Source: Bacteroidaceae bacterium (lineage in GTDB: Bacteria > Bacteroidota > Bacteroidia > Bacteroidales > Bacteroidaceae). Taken from it: 64,000 nucleotides of DNA. The position numbers and the translations under genes are program-made. Where the stretch lies: positions 1 to 64,000 of the forward strand of contig JAFXTO010000021.1 in NCBI GenBank assembly GCA_017535725.1. Direction: 5' to 3'. Under the pieces are notes generated by a model, which worked only from the letters and a program-made list of their open reading frames with translations, was not told the origin of the DNA and did not search any database. Positions 1 through 8,484 of this stretch are shown piece by piece (the stretch's first letter is position 1; each line of letters opens with the position of its first letter).

Positions 1-50
1 ATATATAATAATAAAAATCTACTCCAACTATTTCCCCACTTAATGAACCA

Positions 51-98
51 CCTTAATGTCACAAAGTCACATGTCACAAAGTCACGTATCACACAAAG
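51..98. repeat. Left arm of 28-bp inverted repeat, with tandem GTCAC-N3-GTCAC words
   Basis: Positions 51-78 are the exact reverse complement of 11667-11694 (28 of 28). Inside, a 15-bp unit (ATGTCACAAAGTCAC) occurs twice in tandem at 56-70 and 71-85, followed by a degenerate third copy. The block sits upstream of the REP-type transposase gene. It could be an element end or a repeat family handled by that transposase; the sequence alone does not decide. Confidence 0.8.
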
Positions 99-116
99 TC
101 GCAACAATCTTCTCCC

Positions 117-173
117 TTTCACATTATTTAAATCGGGAGATGTAAGCCGTTTCGGAGAAAAACGCTAACTTTG
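117..173 (+). promoter_or_regulatory. Putative promoter with a 26-bp element shared with the mod promoter
   Basis: A Bacteroidetes -7 box TAACTTTG lies at 166-173. Upstream, 117-142 matches 1295-1320 in 25 of 26 positions (core CACATTATTTAAA then CGGGAGATG). In both places the element ends exactly 23 bp before the -7 box. The surrounding bases are not conserved, so the element and its spacing look selected. It may be an operator, an extended -33 region, or both. Confidence 0.65.
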
Positions 174-201
174 CGGGCGAAAACAAGAAAACCAATTGAC
201 A

Positions 202-1263
202 ATGAAGCAGGATACGAACGAGTCGAAGCGGCAGTTTGCCGGCGAGCTGAAGCCCTCGATGAAACGGCGGGCAGAGGATAACGACTACCACGGTCGGCAG
301 ATATACCTCATCACCATCGCCGTGGAGGGGCGGCGGCCGCTGCTGGGCCGTCTGATGGGGGATGTGCGAGCCGGGCGGGGCACGGCGGATTATCCGCATG
401 TCGTACGCACCCCCTTGGGGGAGGCCGTTGCCGAGGCGTGGTACGCCATTCCACGCTATCACCCCGAGATAGAGATCATCGCACTACAGGTGATGCCAGA
501 CCACATTCATGGCATCCTCTTCGTCAAGGAGTATTTTGAGGAAGGGCTGGGCAAGGCAGTCCTCGGCTTTAAACAAGGCTGCAACAAAGCCTACCGCAAG
601 CTGCTGGAACAAGTTAAGTACGATGCTGTACTACAGCATTCTACAGAACCGACAGGGCATCCAGCCCCGCCGCAGCCATCCCCGCCGCCCCCCGACCGCA
701 ACCACGGCCTCCTCTTTGAGCGGGGCTACAATGACAGGATTCTGCTGCGGGCAGGGCAACTTGAGACGATGAAGCGCTACCTCGCCGACAACCCCTACCG
801 CCTTGCGATGAAGCGGGCGCGGCCAGAGCTGTTGCGCGTGAGGCTGGGCGTGGATGTCTGCGGCAGGGTCTGCTCCGCCGTGGGCAACTTGTCGCTGCTC
901 ACGGCCGCAAGGAAACTGCGGGTGCGCATCTCGCGCAGCATGGATGCGTCGCTGCTGGCGATGGAGAAGGAGCGCCTGCTGACGGCTGCGCGCGAAGGTG
1001 CCGTGCTGGTCTCGCCCGCTATCAGTCCTGGCGAGAAGGCCATCACACGCGCCGCCTTCGACGAAGGCCTGCCGGTGATTGTGCTCTTGGACAACGGCCT
1101 CGACCCCATGTCGAAGCCCAGCGGCGAGCGTTTCCGGGCGTGTGCCGAGGGTCGCCTGCTGCTGCTCTCCCCTTTTCCTCACCGCAATGAGCGGCGACTC
1201 ATCTCCCGCGCCACCTGCGAACAGCTGAACGGGCTGGCGTGGGAGATCAGCGGCGGACAGTGA
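202..1263 (+). CDS. REP-associated-type Y1/HUH transposase with C-terminal DprA-like domain
   Basis: The N-terminal half is a Y1 (IS200/REP-type) HUH nuclease domain. It has the metal-binding H-I-H motif at residues 101-103 in the context MPDHIHGILF, and a candidate catalytic Tyr193 in KRYLADNPYR, the Y...NP context usual for REP-associated tyrosine transposases. Such enzymes nick and join single-stranded DNA at small palindromes. From about residue 225 a second domain follows with LVSPAISPGEKAI and VIVLLDN; I read it as a Rossmann-like DprA/SMF (SLOG) relative, which is less certain. A Pro-rich linker (about 155-170) sits between HUH and Tyr. The ATG at 202 is preferred over the TTG at 196. 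Transcribed separately from mod, but from a promoter carrying the same 26-bp element. 353 aa, longer than single-domain transposases of this class because of the extra domain. Confidence 0.75.
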   Translation: MKQDTNESKRQFAGELKPSMKRRAEDNDYHGRQIYLITIAVEGRRPLLGRLMGDVRAGRGTADYPHVVRTPLGEAVAEAWYAIPRYHPEIEIIALQVMPDHIHGILFVKEYFEEGLGKAVLGFKQGCNKAYRKLLEQVKYDAVLQHSTEPTGHPAPPQPSPPPPDRNHGLLFERGYNDRILLRAGQLETMKRYLADNPYRLAMKRARPELLRVRLGVDVCGRVCSAVGNLSLLTAARKLRVRISRSMDASLLAMEKERLLTAAREGAVLVSPAISPGEKAITRAAFDEGLPVIVLLDNGLDPMSKPSGERFRACAEGRLLLLSPFPHRNERRLISRATCEQLNGLAWEISGGQ

Positions 1264-1294
1264 CATACAACGATTATTCACTCCCTCGCTGCCT

Positions 1295-1351
1295 TTTCAC
1301 ATTATTTAAAGCGGGAGATGGGTGGAGTGTCAGGGAAAAGTTGTATATTTG
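1295..1351 (+). promoter_or_regulatory. Putative promoter of the type III RM operon with shared 26-bp element
   Basis: The -7 box TATATTTG is at 1344-1351, 25 bp before the mod ATG. The upstream element at 1295-1320 is a one-mismatch copy of 117-142, at the same distance from its -7 box. This suggests co-regulation of the transposase/DprA-like gene and the restriction operon. Confidence 0.7.
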
Positions 1352-1376
1352 CGGCGAAATAACAATTATTTAATCT

Positions 1377-3305
1377 ATGATACGGGATATAGTGAATGAT
1401 AATGAGATTGTGGTGCCTGCGAGCCGCGAGTTGTCAGGCTTGCGGGAACTATTCCCTCAGTGTTTCGATACGTCGGGGCACTTCGACATCGATAAGATGC
1501 GCGAGGCGCTGACGGACAAGGTGGATGTGGTGCGCGAGGGGCGCAGCTATGATTTTCTTGGCAAGTCGTATGCGCGGATGCTTGCTTCGATGGATACAAC
1601 CACGGTCATCCGCCCTGATACCGAGCACAATGCGCTGCCGGAGAATGCCGAGAGCGAGAATATCTACATCAGCGGCGACAATCTGGATGCGCTGCACCAT
1701 TTGGTGAAGAGCTATGCAGGTGAGGTGAAATGCATCTATATCGACCCGCCGTATAACACGGGTTCTGACGGTTTCGTATATAACGACCGTTTCCGCTTCA
1801 CAGCCGACTCGCTACAGGCAAAGCTGAGTGTAAGCGCCGAGGAGGCAGAGAAGATTGTGGCGATGACGAGCGGCCACCGTTCGAGTCACGCTGCCTGGCA
1901 GACATTTATGTTGCCTCGCCTGTTGCTGGCTCGCGACCTTCTCTCCAAGGATGGCGTCATCTTCATCTCCATCGACGACAACGAGCAGGCGTACTTGAAA
2001 CAGCTGTGTGACAATGTGTTCGGCGAGGATAACTTTGTGGCGCAATTAACCATTATTGTTAAACCCGAGGGGCGGCGTTATGGAGATTTTGCAAAAACCC
2101 ATGAATACGCACTTGTATATGCTAAGTCTATAGACAATGCTATTTTCAATGAAATTGAAGTAGAGGGAAGTACATATCAATATCAAGATGAAATAGGTGG
2201 ATTTAATTTAAAGGGACTTAGGAACCGTAATGTTATAGCATTTAATTCTAGCAATCGGCCAAATTTAAGATACCCCTTCTATGTTGATATATCTAACCCC
2301 GACGATAATGGGTTATGTAAAGTCTCAACGGAACCAATAGATGGCTATGAGAAAGTCATGCCTAGTACAATTGATGGACTTAAAAGTGTTTGGAGATGGG
2401 GAAAAGAGAAGGCTACAAATGAAATAGATAAGCTTGTGGCTTATCGAGGGAACGATGGAGAAATCCGAGTTTTCCAAAAAGAACGGAAATTGACTCAAAC
2501 ACCTAAGACTGTTTGGTTTGACAAAGACATCATTTCCAATAAAGGCACATCAGAAGTTGAAGCATTATTAGGTAAGGGAGTGTTTAATTTCCCAAAACCT
2601 ATAAGTTTGATAAAGAATATCTTATCCATAGGTTCTGATTCTGAGGACATAGTTATGGATTTCTTTTCAGGAAGTGCCACAACAGCAGAAGCTGTTATGA
2701 GACTAAATACAGAAACAGGGCTGCATCGTAAATTCATCCTCGTCCAACTTCAAGAGCCTATTTCAGAGGATAAAGAAGCATATAAGGCGGGCTACCGCAC
2801 GATAGACGAGATAGGTATGGAGCGCATACGTCGCGCAGCAGCGAAGATTCGCGAGGCGAATCCGCTGTTTGCCGGCGACTTGGGTTTCAAGCATTATGTG
2901 CTGGAGGATGTGCCGGAGAACACGCTGGACCAGTTGTTGGAGTTCGACCCCAACGTGCTGCTGACTACGGACGAGACGCTGAGTCTGTTTGGTCGCGATA
3001 CGGTGCTGACCACGTGGATGGTGCGCGACGGCTACGGCTTCTCGGCACCTACGCAGGAGCTGAACCTGGCGGGCTACAAGGCCACGCTGTGCGGACGCCA
3101 TCTCTACCTCATCGACCCCGACTTCACGGAGGACAGCATGGTGGCGCTGACGGACCTGTACCAGAGCGATGCGTCGTTCAACCCCGACAGCATTGTGGTG
3201 TTCGGCTACAGCTTCGGCCACAACGCGCTGGAGCTGCTGAAAAAGAACCGCCCCGTCATAGATGTGGTGAAGGACAAGAAACCGGTTATTGATGTGAGGT
3301 ATTGA
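1377..3305 (+). CDS. mod: Type III restriction-modification system methyltransferase (Mod)
   Basis: Site-specific DNA adenine methyltransferase of the beta class: the catalytic motif IV DPPYNTG is at residues 123-129 and precedes the AdoMet-binding motif I region DFFSGSATTA at 428-437. In type III systems Mod both methylates one strand of an asymmetric site and supplies target recognition to the Mod-Res complex. The segment between the motifs (about residues 220-460, DNA 2040-2760) is visibly AT-rich compared with the GC-rich flanks. This is where the target-recognition domain lies, so it may have been exchanged by recombination. Length (642 aa) is normal. res follows after 22 bp, so the two are co-transcribed from the promoter at 1344. 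Confidence 0.93.
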   Translation: MIRDIVNDNEIVVPASRELSGLRELFPQCFDTSGHFDIDKMREALTDKVDVVREGRSYDFLGKSYARMLASMDTTTVIRPDTEHNALPENAESENIYISGDNLDALHHLVKSYAGEVKCIYIDPPYNTGSDGFVYNDRFRFTADSLQAKLSVSAEEAEKIVAMTSGHRSSHAAWQTFMLPRLLLARDLLSKDGVIFISIDDNEQAYLKQLCDNVFGEDNFVAQLTIIVKPEGRRYGDFAKTHEYALVYAKSIDNAIFNEIEVEGSTYQYQDEIGGFNLKGLRNRNVIAFNSSNRPNLRYPFYVDISNPDDNGLCKVSTEPIDGYEKVMPSTIDGLKSVWRWGKEKATNEIDKLVAYRGNDGEIRVFQKERKLTQTPKTVWFDKDIISNKGTSEVEALLGKGVFNFPKPISLIKNILSIGSDSEDIVMDFFSGSATTAEAVMRLNTETGLHRKFILVQLQEPISEDKEAYKAGYRTIDEIGMERIRRAAAKIREANPLFAGDLGFKHYVLEDVPENTLDQLLEFDPNVLLTTDETLSLFGRDTVLTTWMVRDGYGFSAPTQELNLAGYKATLCGRHLYLIDPDFTEDSMVALTDLYQSDASFNPDSIVVFGYSFGHNALELLKKNRPVIDVVKDKKPVIDVRY

Positions 3306-3327
3306 GGTTTAAGGTATTGAGATTTAT

Positions 3328-6297
3328 ATGGAAATCATTCTCCAAAATAATCTGACGCACCAGCAGCTGCCCGTTGAGGCGGTGGGCGATGCCCTGCAAG
3401 GGTTGGTCTGGGATACTCCTTCGACGCAGTATGCCAACCCCGTTTTCCGCGACCCCGAGCACCGTCTGGGCGGCAACATCGTTGGTGTAAAGGAACGTCT
3501 GGCACCAGCCCACACCAAGCGCATCGTCCGTCCCGAGGCCGGCGGCCCCCTGAACTTGGATATCAAGATGGAAACGGGCACGGGCAAGACCTACGTCTAT
3601 ACGAAAACCATCTTCGAGCTGCACGCTCGCTACGGCTTGAACAAGTTCATCGTCTGTGTGCCTACGTTGCCCATCAAGGCGGGTGCCGAGCAGTTCATGG
3701 GCGACCTCTACGTGAAGCGTCATTTTGCCGAGGCTTGCAGCTACCATTGCGACCTGGAGCTGGGTGTCTTAGAGGCTATGAAGCCGAAGAAGGGCAAGCG
3801 CTACTACCCGAGTGTGGTGCGCGACTTTGTAGAAGGGTCTGCGTTTCAGCGCAATAAGGTGTATGTGCTGTTGCTGAACATGGCCTTGTTGACCAATGCC
3901 CAGATTTTGAAACGCGATGACTACGACCAGCCGGAAGCAGGCTTTTACCGCCCGTTCGACGCACTGCGAGCCACCCGTCCCGTGGTGATTATCGACGAGC
4001 CGCACCGCTTCACTCGCACACAGACGGCCTACCGCCAGATCCTGGCCGAACTGCAGCCACAGCTCATCATCCGCTATGGTGCCACCTTTCCTGATCGCAC
4101 GGTGGGCAAGGGTAAGCAGCGCGTGGTGGAAAAAGACTATCTGAACCTTCTCTATGACCTGAATGCCTGCGAGGCGTTCACGAGCAACCTCATCAAAGGT
4201 GTGGCGAAGGAACACTTCAACCCCATCGGCGGCTCGCATGAGCACATCGTGGTGAAGGCCATCGGCGAGCGCGACCGCAGCGTAACTTTTCAACTGGGCA
4301 CGCACATCGAGACGCTGCAGGCGGGCGACCGCATCACGCTGTCGCCGGAGATGCAGGACATCAGCGTGGATAGTGTGGAGAAAGGTTGTATGCAGCTCTC
4401 CAACGGCAAGACGCTGCACAGGGACGAATCGTTCAGCCCCGGCATCTACACAGACTCCTATCAGGAGGGCATGATGCGCCTGGCAATCCAGCGCCATTTT
4501 GAGACCGAACGCACCAACTTCAACCGCCCCGGCCGCATGAAGACGCTGGCCTTGTTCTTCATTGACAACATACGCTCCTATCGCGGCGAAGATGGCTCCA
4601 GCGGCTGGCTGGCCGAGCGCTTCGAGGCATTGCTGGCCGAACGTGTACGGCTGGAACTACGTGGCAAGAACAGCGAGGACTACCGCGCCTATTTAGAGGC
4701 CACGCTGGCCGACCTGCGCGCCGCCCACGGCGGCTACTTCGCCGAGGACAACGCTTCGAGCGACGAGGAGATAGGTCGTCAAGTGCGCGAAATCCTGCAC
4801 GACAAGAAACAGCTTCTGGCCTTCCGGAAGGACGACGGTTCATGGAACACGCGCCGCTTTATCTTCTCGAAATGGACACTGAAAGAGGGCTGGGACAACC
4901 CCAACGTGTTCACCATCTGTAAACTGCGCAGCAGCGGCAGCGAAATCAGCAAGCTACAGGAGGTGGGACGCGGCCTGCGCCTGCCTGTAGACGAATATGG
5001 TAACCGCAGCAGCGAGGACTTCCTCCTGAACTACATTGTGGATTACGACGATGCCGACTTTGCCGCCCGCCTCGTAGCAGAAATCAACGGCCAGTTGCCC
5101 AAGCAGATTACGATTACGGACAAGATACCGGCTTCGCTCATTGAGAGCGTGGCCCACAAGCGCGGCATGGATGAATGGGATTTGGTAAGCGACCTGCGCC
5201 AGCGTGGAATCATCAAGGATCTGGAGTACCACGTCAACGGCGAGAAACTGGGTGAACTCATGGAACTCTATCCCGAATTTGCCGACACGGGTCTGCCGAA
5301 GGGCAAGATACTCGACCGCAACAGCCACAATACCAACCGCGTGCACATTCGTCCGCAGGTCTTCGACCAGCTGCGCGACCTTTGGATGCGCATCAACCGC
5401 CGCTACATCATCTTCTTTGCACCCGCATTGGAAGAGGAACTGGAACAGGCATTGCCGATGCTGCTGCGTAGCGGAGCATTTGGCTATCAGGTGATGACGA
5501 GCGAGCGTGAGGTGGTAACTGTGGACAACGGGCAAATGGCAATGCTCGCCGAATCTGGCGTTCAGTACCAGACGCGCGGCAACCGCGTACCCTATAACGA
5601 GTTCCTGCAACGCATAAACCGCGCCACCAGCGTACCCATCCGTTCGCTACATCGTGCCCTGTGTGAGGTGGTCAGGGACCATCCGCACTTCGATGCCGAC
5701 ATGATTAACGACCAGTCGCTGGCACGAATTATCGCCAATATCAACAACTGGAAAATCGAGCACACGATGAACCAGTTCAAGTATAAGCAGACAACCTACG
5801 ACGTGAAGCGCACCCGCCTGACCGATGAGCACGGACGTCTGTATGACGACATCGTGCAGAATCTGATTGGCAACCATGTGGATTCTACACGCCCGTTGAG
5901 CAATTACCTTTACGATAAATACACCTACGACAGCGACCTGGAACAGCAAAATCTGCGTCATTCCGACATTGAGGAAGTCATCGTCTTCGGTAAAATACCC
6001 CGCAAGAGCATTGCCATCCCCACCACGACGGGCGAGACCTACAGCCCCGACTTCATGTACTTGGTGAAAAAGAAGGATGGCACAAAGGAGCTGAATATCA
6101 TCGTGGAGACGAAAGGCGTGGAACTGCCCGCCGACTTGCGCGATGTGGAGCGGAAGAAGATAGGTTGCGCCCATCGCTTCTTCGAGCAACTGCAAGCCGA
6201 GAACCCCGAGCTGAACGTTCACTTCCGCGACCAGCTGAACCGCCAGCAGATACATACCCTTATCGATGAAGTCATCCGGCAGACTGATGACGAATAA
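3328..6297 (+). CDS. res: Type III restriction-modification system endonuclease subunit (Res)
   Basis: DEAD/DEAH-type superfamily 2 ATPase with a C-terminal nuclease. Visible motifs are Walker A METGTGKT at residues 81-88, Walker B/DExH as DEPH at 223-226, a motif VI-like QEVGRGLRLP around 540, and a PD-(D/E)xK nuclease with Pro907-Asp908 and Glu927-x-Lys929 (context IIVETKG). All key residues are present, so the subunit should be active. It cuts DNA in complex with Mod after ATP-dependent translocation or diffusion from unmethylated sites. 989 aa is a usual Res length. The start at 3328 follows mod after 22 bp; the 3' end is followed 13 bp later by the next gene, so the operon has at least four genes. 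Confidence 0.93.
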   Translation: MEIILQNNLTHQQLPVEAVGDALQGLVWDTPSTQYANPVFRDPEHRLGGNIVGVKERLAPAHTKRIVRPEAGGPLNLDIKMETGTGKTYVYTKTIFELHARYGLNKFIVCVPTLPIKAGAEQFMGDLYVKRHFAEACSYHCDLELGVLEAMKPKKGKRYYPSVVRDFVEGSAFQRNKVYVLLLNMALLTNAQILKRDDYDQPEAGFYRPFDALRATRPVVIIDEPHRFTRTQTAYRQILAELQPQLIIRYGATFPDRTVGKGKQRVVEKDYLNLLYDLNACEAFTSNLIKGVAKEHFNPIGGSHEHIVVKAIGERDRSVTFQLGTHIETLQAGDRITLSPEMQDISVDSVEKGCMQLSNGKTLHRDESFSPGIYTDSYQEGMMRLAIQRHFETERTNFNRPGRMKTLALFFIDNIRSYRGEDGSSGWLAERFEALLAERVRLELRGKNSEDYRAYLEATLADLRAAHGGYFAEDNASSDEEIGRQVREILHDKKQLLAFRKDDGSWNTRRFIFSKWTLKEGWDNPNVFTICKLRSSGSEISKLQEVGRGLRLPVDEYGNRSSEDFLLNYIVDYDDADFAARLVAEINGQLPKQITITDKIPASLIESVAHKRGMDEWDLVSDLRQRGIIKDLEYHVNGEKLGELMELYPEFADTGLPKGKILDRNSHNTNRVHIRPQVFDQLRDLWMRINRRYIIFFAPALEEELEQALPMLLRSGAFGYQVMTSEREVVTVDNGQMAMLAESGVQYQTRGNRVPYNEFLQRINRATSVPIRSLHRALCEVVRDHPHFDADMINDQSLARIIANINNWKIEHTMNQFKYKQTTYDVKRTRLTDEHGRLYDDIVQNLIGNHVDSTRPLSNYLYDKYTYDSDLEQQNLRHSDIEEVIVFGKIPRKSIAIPTTTGETYSPDFMYLVKKKDGTKELNIIVETKGVELPADLRDVERKKIGCAHRFFEQLQAENPELNVHFRDQLNRQQIHTLIDEVIRQTDDE

Positions 6298-6310
6298 TAC
6301 AGGAGATTCT

Positions 6311-7570
6311 ATGATGCAACAGCGATACTTGTATATTTTCGAATTGCTCCGAGAAGGAATTCTTGATGCAGACAACGTCCAGTGGTACGAATGGAGACAG
6401 ATGAAGCAGGATGTGGAAACAATGCTCACCCAAGGATTTATGCAAGAAATCCATGAGCGCATGACAGGTTTCTATGAGGATTATCTGATGGGACGGATGC
6501 CTCGGCGTTCTTCCGCGTGGAACTTCATTGATTATGTGGCAAAACGTGATGACGAGCTGGGCTCGTGGGCTTCGGAAAGGATTGATCTCATGTCACTCGC
6601 TGAACGCTGGATAGAGCTGGGCGGCAGCCAGACACTGCTGGACATCCTCGCTCGGCTGGGACAGACGGGCTATGTAGCCGACTGGCAGTGCCTGCGTTCG
6701 ACAATGGATGAGAAACTTCGCCGTATGGAGGTGGACGGTACACGTAATGGCATGAAGGAAACAGGCTACTTCTATTGTCTGCTACATGCCTTCACCATGA
6801 TTATGATGGCAGAGGTGGATATTGAGAAGAAGATGAAACTGTTGGAACAGTTTTCCTCTCAATGGGGTTTCCTTCGCTATATGTACTGCGTAATGACCCG
6901 GACAATCATCGGTTTCGCATTTACGAATTATGCATCCGTGACGAATAATCTGACCAACAATAAGGAATACGAACCGTTCTATCATTTGTACCATAGTCCT
7001 TTGAAAGAACGATTCGATGAGTTGTGTGACAAGGGGACGAAGAAAGAAAAGCTGCTAAAGGCTCTTCAGAAGCTGGAACTGTGCATGAAGCAAGCCACGC
7101 CCTCCGATGAGCTAGACGAATTGTGTGAAGTGCTCTTCCCCGAAGAATTCCGTGATATGCTCAATCGGCACCGGCCGAAGAGTTACCGGGAGCTGGAGGG
7201 GGAAATCTGCAAAATAAAGCAGGAGATGCAGGGCACCATCGAAGTCCTCAACGAGCAGATTAATGAGCTGGCGGCACAGCTGAGTGCAGCCGTGAAAGCT
7301 TCAGTCCCCATCATAGAGATTGAGAATGAGCTTATGCGGTTCCCTGGGCAACAGGCTTGGCCAATCTTCATGCAGCTCAACACGCTGCTGATGGGCAATG
7401 AAGCATGGAGTCAGGCAGCGCTCGCCATCCGCAACAAGATTCGAGCAAAGCTGACTCAGGAATGGCAACTGAGCATGAACATCACGGCACAGGCGGGTTC
7501 CAACGTGAATGGAGTGGTGCAGCAACAGGCGAACTACAGCATAGAACCTAACAGACAGATTTCAGCATGA
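6311..7570 (+). CDS. Unknown protein co-transcribed with type III RM; C-terminal NIT...NG.V..Q.NY motif
   Basis: I do not recognise the 419-aa protein. The ATG at 6311 is chosen because AGGAG lies at 6301-6305; in-frame ATGs at 6266 and 6287 would overlap the end of res. The body is mostly helical, with a likely coiled coil around residues 295-345 (EGEICKIKQEMQ and onward) and no signal peptide or membrane segment. Near the C-terminus (about residues 390-410) is N-I-T-x3-G-x3-N-G-x-V-x2-Q-x-N-Y, which recurs without gaps near the N-terminus of the next protein. The stop overlaps the next start (ATGA), implying translational coupling. Placement in a restriction operon suggests a defence accessory or a passenger of the island; the function is unknown. 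Confidence 0.7.
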   Translation: MMQQRYLYIFELLREGILDADNVQWYEWRQMKQDVETMLTQGFMQEIHERMTGFYEDYLMGRMPRRSSAWNFIDYVAKRDDELGSWASERIDLMSLAERWIELGGSQTLLDILARLGQTGYVADWQCLRSTMDEKLRRMEVDGTRNGMKETGYFYCLLHAFTMIMMAEVDIEKKMKLLEQFSSQWGFLRYMYCVMTRTIIGFAFTNYASVTNNLTNNKEYEPFYHLYHSPLKERFDELCDKGTKKEKLLKALQKLELCMKQATPSDELDELCEVLFPEEFRDMLNRHRPKSYRELEGEICKIKQEMQGTIEVLNEQINELAAQLSAAVKASVPIIEIENELMRFPGQQAWPIFMQLNTLLMGNEAWSQAALAIRNKIRAKLTQEWQLSMNITAQAGSNVNGVVQQQANYSIEPNRQISA

Positions 7571-8220
7571 ACGAACCGAAAATCAACATAACAGTCATGC
7601 CCGGTGCACAAATGAACGGGTATGTGAAGGAACAGAACAACTACTTTGGGCCGGTACAGCAAATCGTCCAAGGCAACGCTCCCGTGGAAGGGAAGCCCAA
7701 AGCCGCCCGCAGAAAAAAGGAAGCTGGTGACAGGCCTCCGAAGCCTCGCGAGACGATGACTTTCAAGCGGAAAAGCGGGGTTACAGACGCTCACTTGTTA
7801 GTGCTCCTCATGAAGTTGACCAAGGAGCAGTGGATTGATGGCAACGAGGCTGATTTCAAGGCCTTGTTCTCAGGCAAACGGGACGAGGACTGCCAGTTGA
7901 CGTGGAAGGCTCCATTTGGCAAGGGGACGCTCGTGGGGCTGTTCAAAAGGTTGGCTGAAGAGGGATTAATAGTGGTACCACTAGGTTTCACGCTGCCAGC
8001 TATCCTCGAAGGGCACTTCGAAGACAAGAATGGACAATGGCTGACAGGGTTGGACAAGGGTGACAGCTGCAACGACAAGGCTTTGCCCTTCATTGATGAA
8101 TGTGTCAAATTGCTGAAAACAGACATCGAAAGGCTGGTCAGTGGAGTCTACGACGACGAGGATTTCCGTTCGGAATATGACCGATATGACCAACAGGACT
8201 TGCATTTGCACAAGAAATAA
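7567..8220 (+). CDS. Unknown protein with N-terminal NIT...NG.V..Q.NY motif and winged-helix-like body
   Basis: A 217-aa protein translationally coupled to the upstream gene (ATGA overlap). Residues 7-26 carry the same N-I-T-x3-G-x3-N-G-x-V-x2-Q-x-N-Y pattern as the upstream C-terminus, followed by FGPVQQIVQG. A basic linker (about 38-65, many K and R) leads to a compact domain (about 70-205) with TDAHLLVLLMKLTKEQWI and KGTLVGLFKRLAEEGLIVVP, which reads like helices of a small DNA-binding or adaptor fold. From memory, proteins with a similar N-terminal NYFG-type tag occur in Bacteroides mobile elements; I cannot verify that here. A terminator follows at 8280-8314, so this is the last gene of the RM operon. 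Confidence 0.7.
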   Translation: MNEPKINITVMPGAQMNGYVKEQNNYFGPVQQIVQGNAPVEGKPKAARRKKEAGDRPPKPRETMTFKRKSGVTDAHLLVLLMKLTKEQWIDGNEADFKALFSGKRDEDCQLTWKAPFGKGTLVGLFKRLAEEGLIVVPLGFTLPAILEGHFEDKNGQWLTGLDKGDSCNDKALPFIDECVKLLKTDIERLVSGVYDDEDFRSEYDRYDQQDLHLHKK

Positions 8221-8279
8221 ATCCCTTTCGGGAAATCCTTCGGGAACCTGAAACTTTTTTTGAATTTATTTTCGTTTAG

Positions 8280-8314
8280 CGGAATCTCTTTGAAACAGAA
8301 GAGGTTCCGTTTTT
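8280..8314 (+). terminator. Rho-independent terminator of the type III RM operon
   Basis: An 11-bp stem (CGGAATCTCTT at 8280-8290 with AAGAGGTTCCG at 8299-8309, one G.U pair) and an 8-nt loop are followed by TTTTT at 8310-8314. Confidence 0.85.
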
Positions 8315-8317
8315 CTT

Positions 8318-8347
8318 ATTCTTATGCCGCGAAGGTGACATAAGAAT
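8318..8347. other. Second hairpin downstream of the RM terminator
   Basis: ATTCTTATG (8318-8326) pairs perfectly with CATAAGAAT (8339-8347) around a 12-nt loop. It could be a backup terminator or part of the control region of the next gene. Confidence 0.5.
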
Positions 8348-8400
8348 GTCTCCCGAAAGCCTTCCCGAATGTTCTCCCGAAAAAATGGTGGCTGGGTCGG

Positions 8401-8443
8401 GGATTACGGATGCAGACTCTCCAGAGAGCACATCCGCTAATCC
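8401..8443. other. Strong stem-loop upstream of the BRO-N gene
   Basis: GGATTACGGATG (8401-8412) pairs with CATCCGCTAATCC (8431-8443) with one bulged base, and CTCT/AGAG can pair inside the loop. It lies 41 bp before the ATG at 8485. It may be a leader structure or attenuator; it would be inside the coding sequence if translation began at the in-frame ATG at 8410, which argues for the later start. Confidence 0.5.
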
Positions 8444-8484
8444 TTAAGACCCCGCCTAAGGAGCGGTTTTATCAAATCCAACAA

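Noticed and set aside
8410-8484. Longer start for the BRO-N gene
   Set aside because: It would place a stable hairpin in the coding sequence and adds residues unrelated to the BRO-N domain.
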